DNA from: Liopterus haemorrhoidalis
Taxonomy: Eukaryota > Arthropoda > Insecta > Coleoptera > Dytiscidae
Assembly (NCBI GenBank): GCA_963971575.1
Contig: OZ020625.1
Coordinates: 29,956,537 to 30,020,536, forward strand
Reading direction: 5' to 3'
Length of the DNA: 64,000 bases
Numbering within the stretch: position 1 is the first letter of the stretch; each line of letters opens with the position of its first letter. The notes below the pieces were generated by a model, which was given only the letters and a program-made list of their open reading frames with translations, had not been told where the DNA came from and made no database searches. Made by a program: the position numbers and the translations under genes. Of the stretch, positions 38,101 to 46,500 are shown in pieces.

Positions 38101-38594
38101 ACTACTACTATCGGACTTTTTACTACTACTACTATCGGACTTCTTAATACCACTATCGGACTTTTTACTACCACTATCGGACTTTTTACTACCACTATCG
38201 GACTTTTTACTACCACTATCGGACTTTTCACTACTATGGTCGGATATTTTACCAATTTATTTTTCTTTTCCAGATTGCTGCTGCAACATTTTTACTAAAC
38301 CTAGGTATAGCGTTAGTACGCGTCAAAGATAATGTTGGCATTATGCAGTTATGCACCATTTTGCTTAAAACTGTTTTTAAAGTCAGCGACCCAGAAGCCG
38401 AGTATAGAGTTTTCGTAGCTTTGGGTACTGTTCTTTCACAGGTTGACTTAAATATTAAAAAAAGCATAGTGAACAGTATAGAAGCGTTCACGAAATTGAG
38501 AGAAAAATTAACTATGTATGAAGCTGACAATTTTAACGATGAAAATTTAAGAAATACTAATTGCGCCAAACAATTAAATAATCTAATTTCATAA
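26190..38594 (+). CDS. PLAA: Phospholipase A2-activating protein (PLAA/Doa1)
   Basis: Ubiquitin-binding cofactor of the AAA ATPase p97/VCP/Cdc48 in ubiquitin homeostasis and sorting. Exons: 26190-26326, 26482-26675, 27288-27834, 30213-30537, 32559-32859, 34215-34550, 36062-36333, 38274-38594; phases match throughout, 810 aa, close to the ~795 aa usual length. Residues 1 to ~300 are WD40 repeats (ILYGHSLDVRAV, IVSGGNDNLICVY, NIVTGSADKDIIVW, FVTSGEDRTVRYW). About 310-455 is the PFU ubiquitin-binding domain (KISDLPGREVLYEPGKTDGQ, VFSVDIEDG). Three DPFTG motifs follow in a low-complexity linker. The PUL armadillo-like domain fills ~535-810. Poly(A) signal AATAAA at 38597-38602. Introns carry mariners, hAT, Helitron-like and minisatellite DNA. 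Confidence 0.96.
26935..27230 (+). repeat. Degenerate G-rich tandem repeat in PLAA intron 2
   Basis: A ~36-bp motif, roughly CAGGAAATTTTTGAGTAAAA then TTTGGGGG, repeated about seven times with drift. Runs of up to nine G. Confidence 0.7.
27850..28585 (+). repeat. Five ~147-bp tandem units spanning a host/hAT junction
   Basis: Units begin GTCACTTTTAGAGGTGTATA at about 27850, 27993, 28141, 28290 and 28440. Each holds ~45 bp of what looks like original PLAA intron and then a hAT left end CAGTGATTCTCAACCCT. The first unit starts 15 bp after the exon 3 donor. Confidence 0.88.
28789..30078 (+). mobile_element. Mariner transposon 1, 1290 bp, nearly full length
   Basis: TA-flanked with inverted ends CCAGGTCTACAAGTATGAAA and its near-complement. 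Contains one transposase frame broken by a stop. A second copy in opposite orientation is at 34589-35862. Confidence 0.93.
28951..29991 (+). pseudogene. Mariner transposase, disabled
   Basis: A DD34D-type mariner transposase. N-terminal helix-turn-helix (CERWFRRFKSGDFDL, QLAEQLGVSQQTVSNRLREM), then the catalytic domain with TGDEKWIYFENP, LHENAPSH and YSPDLAPSDYHLF. Two lesions: the second catalytic Asp is Glu (HENAPSH instead of HDNAPSH), and TAG at 29845-29847 cuts the frame before the last ~45 codons, which remain readable to about 29991. The start at 28951 allows MLKMLNFVPNKEHSRTVLLF; a start at 28960 is also possible. Inactive by both criteria. Confidence 0.93.
30634..30870 (-). pseudogene. 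Non-LTR retrotransposon RT C-terminal fragment
   Basis: Minus strand: HDTRQKNNIRSNFLRLQKSR, SANYYAIKFFNIIPEEIRSL, then PIKTFSNKLKEYLLTNPIY and a stop. This Asn-rich NYYAIK-FN-hydrophobic-P pattern is common at the C-terminus of insect LINE reverse transcriptases. Upstream sequence to ~31070 reads in another frame with Asp/Val/Glu repeats (NVDVD) and is not recognised. Confidence 0.65.
31379..32277 (+). mobile_element. HINE-like copy C
   Basis: Complete ends: AGGGTTTTGTAGGTATGACC, then right ATACCTGCGAAACCCT, hairpin and CACTTCACATCAATTTTT. The GTCT tract is reduced to one unit. In PLAA intron 4. Lacks the ~250-bp segment seen after AATAACCAGTGG in other copies. Confidence 0.78.
31905..31991 (+). 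repeat. tRNA-like module in copy C (class 2, long variable arm)
   Basis: TTGGTTAGAGCACTGGTGTC resembles D arm plus anticodon arm. GGGTTTCGACTTCGAGTAC resembles a B box. Spacing is ~10 bp longer than class 1, as in tRNAs with a long variable arm (Leu/Ser type). Confidence 0.55.
33042..34061 (+). mobile_element. HINE-like copy D
   Basis: Left end AGGGTTTTGTAGGCATGACC with GTCTGTCTGT, right end ATACCTGCGAAACCAT plus hairpin GTGTGAA-AA-TTCACAC. In PLAA intron 5. Confidence 0.78.
33571..33639 (+). repeat. tRNA-like module in copy D (class 1)
   Basis: A box TAGCGTAGTGC, TTGCAAAC in the middle, B box AGTTCGATTCC, at tRNA spacing. Close to the module at 18541 but diverged in the anticodon region. 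Confidence 0.6.
34589..35862 (-). mobile_element. Mariner transposon 2, 1274 bp
   Basis: TA-flanked, same inverted ends CCAGGTCTACAAGTATGAAA as mariner 1, opposite orientation. Inserted 38 bp after the PLAA exon 6 donor and fills most of intron 6. Confidence 0.93.
34664..35700 (-). pseudogene. Mariner transposase, disabled copy 2
   Basis: Same protein as copy 1, read from 35700 down to 34664. It keeps the second catalytic motif as LHDNAPSH, but a 4-base deletion after SGDFDLT shifts frame and two stops (TAA after ALKW, TGA before DLAPSDYHLF) interrupt it. Lesions differ from copy 1, so the two decayed independently. Confidence 0.93.
35865..35972 (-). mobile_element. piggyBac-like end fragment
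   Basis: Ends at TTAA (35973-35976) with GCGGTAAAGGA; includes TGTGCCATATATGGCACA. It is the inverted match of 55466-55580, where TTAA CCCTTTACCGC begins. Cut on its other side by mariner 2. Confidence 0.7.
36460..36850 (-). repeat. Satellite array in PLAA intron 7, ~3 units
   Basis: Three diverged units with AAACCGCAGGTCTCTATCTA and TTGTGTGCTAGTTATTTTTA, same family as 9100-9720. Confidence 0.8.
36956..37420 (+). repeat. 21-bp minisatellite, block 1, PLAA intron 7
   Basis: Unit ACTTTTTACTACTACTGTCG + G, about 22 units, variable in GTCGG/TTGG. Because 21 is a multiple of three, it leaves several frames open as repetitive peptides; these are not genes. Confidence 0.93.
37843..38248 (+). repeat. 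21/24-bp minisatellite, block 2, PLAA intron 7
   Basis: Same unit as block 1, with length variants adding one ACT triplet (24 bp) in places. It ends 25 bp before the exon 8 acceptor. The open minus-strand frame (KSPIVVV repeats) is a shadow. Confidence 0.93.
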
Positions 38595-38596
38595 AT

Positions 38597-38602
38597 AATA
38601 AA
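38597..38602 (+). promoter_or_regulatory. PLAA poly(A) signal
   Basis: AATAAA three bases after the PLAA stop codon; the nearest such hexamer. Confidence 0.7.
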
Positions 38603-38708
38603 GAAATATGGTCATTATGATCTCTTTTGTAACTTATAAATTGTATTTTGGGACTAATATAAGATATTTAATATAGATTTTGTTTTTTATTTTTACCCAA
38701 AAAAATTG

Positions 38709-38945
38709 CTGCATTTTTTTTTTGCAACTTGCTGCAATTTTTATTGCAACTTGCTGCAATTTTTATTGCATCTTGCTGCAATTTTTATTGCATCTTGCTG
38801 CAATTTTTATTGCATCTTGCTGCAATTTTTATTACAACTTGCGACAATTTTTATTGCAACTTGATTAAATTTTTATTGCAACTTGCTGTAATTTTTATTG
38901 CAACTTGCTGCAATTTTTACTGTAACTTGCTGTAATTTTCATGCA
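38709..38945 (+). repeat. 22-bp minisatellite downstream of PLAA
   Basis: Unit TTGCAACTTGCTGCAATTTT + TA, about ten copies. TTGC and GCAA form short inverted pairs in every unit, a theme shared with the 31-bp minisatellite though the units differ. Confidence 0.9.
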
Positions 38946-39191
38946 ATTATTGCATGGTCACGTGGAATAATTGCGCAATTTTCACCCTAAAATTGCGTGT
39001 GTAATTTTTTTTGTGTGCACGTGTTTTCTACCAATAAAAAAGAAGGCGGGGGCTTCGTTAAAGCCCAACTTCTTATTGAGGAACTTTTATAGATGAAAGA
39101 TCGTAGATTAATTCTTTGTGTTCTTCTTCTTCCTCTTCGTTTTTGGGCATTGTCAGTCAGGTTGGCTTTTGGCCTCACTCATACAAGTTCT

Positions 39192-39293
39192 TTATAGTGA
39201 TCTGTCAATTGTCAGGTCTTTCCATGTGTCCTGTATACCAATATTTGTTAGATCTTCGGTTAGCTGATCTATCCATTTTTTGCGAGGTTTTCC
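39192..39293 (-). pseudogene. LINE reverse-transcriptase 3' fragment
   Basis: Minus strand GKPRKKWIDQLTEDLTNIGI, then QDTWKDLTIDRSL and a stop: the G.PRKRW.D...EDL...G...W..LA.DR pattern near the C-terminus of RTE/CR1-like LINE proteins. Confidence 0.7.
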
Positions 39294-39689
39294 CACTTAA
39301 TTTTTTTTAATAAGTTCATCTTGAATAAAGTTATTTGAAATACGTTAATAAGTTCATCAAAAAAATTTTTTTTTGTTCGTTGTGCGAAACTATATTTTGA
39401 GTTCTAGTAACTTTTACTGATTAAGTTAGGCTTTTGATAATTCTGTTTAGCAAAAGCCCGCTTCAATCGTTAAAGAGAGCTTTTAAGAACTTAGGAGAAT
39501 TACAATTCTAGTTAGTTCCACTTAAACGATTGGAATAGCCTATATATAGTGATAATTTAGCCTACATCGTATTTCTTGTAGTTTTTAATATCCCCATACA
39601 ATCTCAGTTAAATAGGATACCTGGTACAATTTTTTTAAATTTAGGTTAATTTTTAGGTATATAAAAAAGACACAAATTTTTTAAATATT

Positions 39690-39695
39690 TTTATT
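39690..39695 (-). promoter_or_regulatory. NDUFB7 poly(A) signal
   Basis: AATAAA on the minus strand, about 45 bp after the NDUFB7 stop. Confidence 0.7.
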
Positions 39696-39738
39696 AATAA
39701 TTATTTACACATAAGTTTCTACTAAATTCCGGTGGGAC

Positions 39739-40280
39739 TTATTCGGACTTGGACTTGTGTTCACGAACTCTCAATCGACGTTCACGTTCATACTCTTTCA
39801 TTCTTAACACGTAACTGAAAACGAAAAAAGTTTATTTCAATTCGATATACCTTAATTTTCTAATCATCATACTCACTCTTCATATTCACAGGTTAAATAG
39901 GCGTGTTTTTGATGTGCACATTTATAAGCCATAGGCCAAACATCGGCTCTACAAGCTCTGTACTCGAGAAGTAGATGCGCACAATAATCTCTATCTTCGA
40001 TAGGTATTTTAGCAGATTCCAACTCTTCAGGTGTAGCTAACATAACTAAAAACAAAAAAACACTTATAAATACACATAATTTACAAAATAAAATATAAAA
40101 TACGATGTTTCAAGTGTTAAAAATTATATTTTAAAGCAACATAACCTCACTTTATTACATAAAATACTTGCCTCTTTCTTTTCTGCCGTTATCAAATCCG
40201 ACAAGAGGGTCAAAAGTTGGTGGTTGTTCATAATGGGGCGTTATTTCAGGCCTGGTATATAAAGCCCAAGCATTCCCCAT
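39739..40280 (-). CDS. NDUFB7: NADH dehydrogenase 1 beta subcomplex subunit 7
   Basis: Accessory subunit (B18) of mitochondrial complex I, on the intermembrane-space side. Exons on the minus strand: 40172-40280, 39877-40045, 39739-39814; phases agree, 117 aa, slightly shorter than vertebrate homologues. It has the twin CX9C pair of the family (CAHLLLEYRAC and CAHQKHAYLTC), oxidised by the Mia40 route, followed by DYVLRMKEYERERRL. The start MGNAWAL has Gly2 in a myristoylation context, as in mammalian NDUFB7. Intron 1 uses a GC donor (AGAG|GCAAGT). A GT alternative keeping the conserved RKER-VMLATPEE junction was not found. Divergent from NUP160, convergent with PLAA. Confidence 0.95.
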
Positions 40281-40558
40281 TTTTTGGATCTTTTATAAAA
40301 ATATTACGTCAAAATTTACGACAAACTGACACTCAGAGTGGGGGGTAATATTTTGACACTAAAATTAAAAATATACAATCAATTAAATTAATTTCCCACT
40401 ATATTAATATTGTTGTGTTTGTTTTATTTTATAATTATTTTTATTTTGAACTGTTTGACAAATTTCTAACCCTATAAATTTTGGCGTCAATTTGACCGTT
40501 TTGAACTTGTCAAGTTTGAAGTTTTAACCGATATTTTACCGGTTTTAATGTGTATAAA
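40281..40558. promoter_or_regulatory. Bidirectional promoter region NDUFB7/NUP160
   Basis: 278 bp separate the two start codons, transcribed outward. No TATA box assigned and no transposon present. An upstream ATG at 40548 runs straight to TGA. Confidence 0.6.
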
Positions 40559-43500
40559 ATGACAGATTTCACGTTAAGTTATCGGGAAGTGATTCCAGAT
40601 CAAACATTACCGGAAAAATGGAAAGAATTTACTTTAAATACAGGTAAATTTATGAAAATTTGTTAACACATGATATTTTAAGGTTATTTTTTTAGGCGGT
40701 ACTCAAAGTACTTTGCAAGATATTAAAGTACCAGAAAGAGCTAATGGATACTGTTATAGAGATTCTTCAAAACATCATACAAGAAATCGGTTTATTTACT
40801 GGTAAATATAAAATCTGTTCGTGGAGTTGTTTTCAACGGTTTGATGCTTTCGGTTGCATGCGTTGAGTTTGTAGGAGTGCGTTAAAATTAGTATGCTTGC
40901 AGCTGGTGGTAATAAATTGTTGAATATGGCTTTACGAACAGCCCTATAGTTTTTATATACATTAGAAACAAGCAGAATACTTCTTCTTTGCGCAGGATAA
41001 GTTCAGTTAAACTCTTTAAACATTTTATTTGTCATAAGCCGCATTCATTAGTTAAATCGGAGCTTGCCATAACTTAAAAAAAAAAAAAAATCCTATTTAG
41101 TTCTTCTTAAACGTTTGGAATAGAACTTTTGTAACTAAAAGGATTATTATTTTTCTAAGTTGTTATTTCTAATTATTCACACATTTCAGGGTTTCGCAGG
41201 TATATAATAAGTGAAGGCGGTATGCTGTGTGTGTAGGACAAATTTTACTTTGTAGTAATCACGGCAAAATACGATATTTTTAAAATAATTTATCGTCTGT
41301 TAATCATATAATAAGACTGGTTAATAAATTTACGCTCTTAAAAATTAAATACAACATTTGTCAAAATATAACTAGAATTTTGACAAAATAATTTCAACAT
41401 AATAAAAATGCAAAAAAAAAAACAAAAAATAAAATTCACTCCGTACTCGAACTCGAAACCCTTCGTTTCCAGCGAATTTTAGCTTACGACACCAGTGCTC
41501 TAACCCATTACGCTATCGCACGCCTTGCATGTGGGTGTCTTACATTGGTATAACTTTTGTACTTTGTGAACCAAAAACCACAAAAAATGCGTTATTTTCC
41601 GAAAAGAATCTGATCAAAAATTCCTGTTGTACTATTTCGGTTCACACCAATATACATTACTTAGAATTTTTTTAGATTTTTAGTTTAAACCATCTGGGCT
41701 ACAGGGTGTGGGACAAAATTTTTTTTGCACAATTTTGGCAAAAAAACGCATCAAAATAATTTATTTTGCAAAAATAAAAATTTGATCGTTAATCTACGTA
41801 CTAAGGGCTTTCATTTGATACCCTACTCAAAACTTAAAAAAATATTTTTGTTTTCTATGAGCACATATTTGTTTATATTTTTAGGGGGGTATGTTTTTTA
41901 GATGTTTTAGTATTTTTCCTATGTGCGGGTCAAAGAGTTGTATAAGCATGCCAAATTTCAACTCTCTAGGTTTAGCCGTTTGGCTACAATTTTTACCGAA
42001 CAGACAGACAGACGATAAAATGACGGTTTTTTGGTCATACCTACAAAACCCTAAAAATGGAGCCTTTTAAAAAAAATTACAAAAATTTTTCAAAATTTTT
42101 GTTTTATCAAAAAACATCTCAAATAAAAGTTATTAGTTATTGCATTGATAGCAACTTTTGTTAAATAAATAGTTTCGAAATATTTTTCTGTTATTCACAA
42201 TAAACTTAAAATCGTCACGAGTAAACTCCCATTTTTAGTCAACCGATTTTTACCAAAAGTTGTCTTTATAAAATGCCAAATGGCATTTTATAAAGACAGT
42301 CAACTTAACCTAGATTTTGCAATGTAAGCATGATTTACAAAACTTAAACAAAAAACTTGATTTTATCGTTAAAATTTACTAGATTTCAAAATCTAGTTCC
42401 GCCTAAACGTTTTTGTTATGTTTCTTCGATCTAAGCGGAATGAGATTTTTAAAACTAGTAGTTGATAGAAACTAACATTTAAATGAGGCTTTTGATTTAG
42501 ACAGACAGACAGACAGACGACAAAATGACGGTATAAGGGTTTTTTGGTCATACCTACAAAACCATAAAAATGAAAATTCAAGTTAGTTCCGCTTATAGGA
42601 ATAGCATATAACTATATATTTTCTTTCCAGGCGAATTAGCAACGATATTTTGGAACTCGTTGAACAAAGCCTAGATGTAAATCTTTCTGGAAATCGAGTC
42701 CGTTTCAAATTCACCGATACACCAATATTAGATGGTATATCTATCCATGAATATTATGGAAGCGTTATAATATTAGTTCCAACAGTGTGCAGTGTCCATC
42801 GTTTAACATTTCCCCATCCAAATCGTATCCATAAACAAGATAATATTTTAGGAACTCATCCAGATTTAGCTGTTCCCTCAATATTTTCCGATATTTCATC
42901 ATCAGATTTTAGTGAACCATCTACATTTTTTGTTTTCAATAGTTCAAATACAACTAATTCGGTTTTACCTCATGTTGCGGCTTCTTTTCTTGATGTAAGT
43001 CAAGAAGAAGCCATTTTTGCTTTTGCGTATCCATCTGGGGAGCAGTTATTAGTTAAACATTCATTTAGCGGTATTTGTACATGTATTGAATTGAAGCAAG
43101 AGACGAAGGTTTCGAGATTTTTGTCGGGTATTGCTGGAGCACTTAGGGGGAAATCGAGCGATGGTTGTGTGGTTGTTAGTATGGTTTTACATTCATTGGG
43201 TGTTGAAATATATGTAATAGCTCTTTGTCGGGATGGCAATTTAAGGATTTGGTCTTGTCAAAGAGGGCAACATATTGCTGTTAGCGATGTTTTGGCTGAT
43301 ACTGCTGATAGTGGAAAGAATCTTATACAAGGAGGTAAGTTAAATACAGTTGAAGGATCAGTCGATCATAGCGATTTAATACAGTGAATTTATTTTTTAA
43401 TGCAACATGTACTATGTCATTACCATGGATACAGTTTTTGACAGCAATATAAATCGTGTTCATTTTCATTTGCAACATATTTACTAGCAAAATCAAAATA

Positions 43501-46500
43501 TTTTATTGAAAATACAAATAAAAAAAAATAATAATAAATAAATAACTAATAAAAACTTATAATAAATGTTCAAAAGTTTCTCCGTTTACTTGCATACAAA
43601 ATGTTAAGCGATCATAAAAATGATTCAAAACATTCAGTAATTGCTCTTGAGGTATATTGTTGGATGCTTGAACAATTTTGTCTTGCAGTTCAGCAACATC
43701 CCTAAGTTCTCCATTATATACTTTGGCCTTTAAATATCCCCAATAAAAAAAATCATTGGGTGCCAAATCCGGAGATCTCGCTGGCCAATTCATCCCTCCT
43801 CTTCCAATCCAGCTATTTGGGAAAGTTTTATGTAAATATTCTTTAACTATTCTAGAATAATGGACTTGTGCGCCATCATGTTGAAACCATACTTGTCCAT
43901 TAATATTCAGGTTTCGCAACGCAGGTAATATTTGGTTTTGCAAAAGGGCTCTATATATTGCGGCATTAAGGTTACCGTAAATAAAAAAAGGCCCTATAAT
44001 ATTGGTTCCTATTATCCTTGCCCAAACATTTAATTTTTGCGGACTTTGAGTTCGGGAGGAATGAAACAAATGTAAATTCTCTCGACTCCAGTACCTAAAA
44101 TTTTGTATGTGCACTTCACCATTTAGAGTGAACGTTGCTTCGTCAGTAAATAAAATTCTTTGAAGCAGTGTTGGGTTGGAATTAATTTTTTCAAACATTT
44201 CAAAACAAAAATCAATACGTACTGCCGCGTCCCTTTCTAACAATTCTTGATGATTTTGAAATTTGTATGATCGAAACTTTTCTTTTTTTAAGAAGTTAAA
44301 AACAGATCCAATACTGACACCAACGGTTTGTGCAATTGATCTTAAAGTATTTTGATTGTTTTCTTCCACTTGTAATAATATTTCCAACTGCTTCTCTTCT
44401 GTAAGCACGTAGGATGTTGTTCTTTTTTTTATTATGTTTTGACTTAAGACATCCTTCGCGATGAAATTTATTAACTAGTCTTGAAATTGTAGAGGGATTT
44501 GGTATTGGCCGATCTGGATAAGTTGCACTAAATACAGCAGAAACTTCTCTTAAACTCATTTGGGAGTTATACCAAGTTACAATCATTATTTTTTCTTCAT
44601 CTGTATACATGTTGATTAATTTTTAAATCAGCAATGAGCAAAAGTATACACACTAATTGTCTATGCTGCAAATGAAAATGAACACGATTTATATTGCTGT
44701 CAAAAACTGTATCCATGGTAATGACATAGTACATGTTGCATTAAAAAATAGATTCACGGTATGTAAAAAATATACGAGATATAATCCTAGATATTTTAAG
44801 TTGTGTGCTAGCCACTAAAACTCAAATTTTATTCTTAACTAAACAAGGTGTGGGGATTCCAAAAATTCAAACCGCAGGTCTCTTACCGTTTTTGAGATAT
44901 AATTTTTAAACTGCGAAATGCATAGTTAATTTTTAAATTTACAAATTTTTTGTTTGTAAGCCCATGAATAAAGTTTTGTGCTAGCTATTATTGTTGCAAT
45001 TTTTTTACTAAATAACACAATCTATGAGGAATCCAAAAATTCATACCGCAGGTCTCTATCTCTTACCGTTTTTGAGATACGATTTTTTAGAAAATTAAAG
45101 TTAGGTATTTGCATATTTAAAAAATGATAAATTAATAATATTTTTAAAAAATAGGTTAAATAAAATAATATAAACATCTGTTTGTTAATGAACATTAATT
45201 GAAATCAAATTATTTCTTATTTTGTACATTTAAACCATTATTTGTCCACTTAGATCATGCAAAACGTGATTTTTTCCAAATTTAAATATCGATATTTCGT
45301 AATTTTGTGCTTTAAAATTTTAATAACATATTTTGAATTCATTGTTTGGGACCTTAAAAATAAGTAGGTCGTAAAATTAGCTTCCAAACTTGTTGCAAAT
45401 TGGTTTGTAATGTTTTCTACAATAATTTCAAAACTGTATTACTGTGATAAATCATATTTTGAATGTTATCTTCTCAAATATTTTTAAAATCAACCCTGCC
45501 TACGAAATCCTGTAAACTATGAAAATGCACAGTTCATATATTTTTTTCTGATAGACAGGTTTCATCGCATAAATTTTTACGTAATTCCTGCTAATGAGAT
45601 AAAAATAAAATTTCCTTATCAACTTATTTAAGAGGATTAATTATTTTTTAATCCCATAGTAATTCATTTGTAGTTAACAAAACATCGATATAACATTAAA
45701 ATGTCTTTCTTTAAAATTCTAAGTTAGTTTTTGTACGTAATTTAACATTGAATATATTGGGTCTCGTGAAAGTGAAGTTATTTTTGGAAATTAGAGCAAT
45801 AAAATCAAAAACTATATCTCAAAAATGGTAAGAAATAGAGACATAAGGTTTAAATATTTAAAAAATTTAGTTTTATGATGTTTTTTATGTAATATTTGGT
45901 CCGTAATGACCTAAAACTAATTGGTAAAATTTTGATTTTTTATTTTAAGATTTCAAAAATTAATATCTCAAAAATGGTAAGAAATAGAGACTTGAGGGTT
46001 GAATTTTTGGAATTCTCACACCTTGTTTTGTCTAGAAAAAATTAATGTTTGGTCCGTAATGACCTAAAACTATTGAAAATTTTGATTTTTTGGTATTGCA
46101 CAAAATTCATATCTCAAAAAAGGTAAGAAATAGATACTTGAGGTTTGAATTTTTAGAATTCTCACACCTTGTTTTGTTTAGAAAAAAATAATGTTTGGTC
46201 CGTAATGACCTAAAACTATTAGGGAAAATTTGGATTTTTTTTTGGAATTTTAAAAAATTCATATCTCAAAAAATGTAAGAAATAGAGACTTGAGGTTTGA
46301 ATTTTTGGAATTCTCACAACTTGTTTTGTTTTGAAAAAATTAATGTTTGGTCCGTAATGACCTAAAACTATTAGGGAAAATTTTGATTTTTTTTTTGGAA
46401 TTTAAAAAAATTCATATCTCAAAAAAGGTAAGAAATACAGACTTGAGGTTTGAATTTTTGGAATTCTCACACCTTGTTTGTCTAGAAAAATATAATGTTT

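Noticed and set aside
37782..38255. Several overlapping ~160-aa reading frames of repetitive peptides on both strands (also 36932-37656)
   Set aside because: They are read-through of a minisatellite whose 21-bp period keeps frames open; intronic, no start context, no homology.
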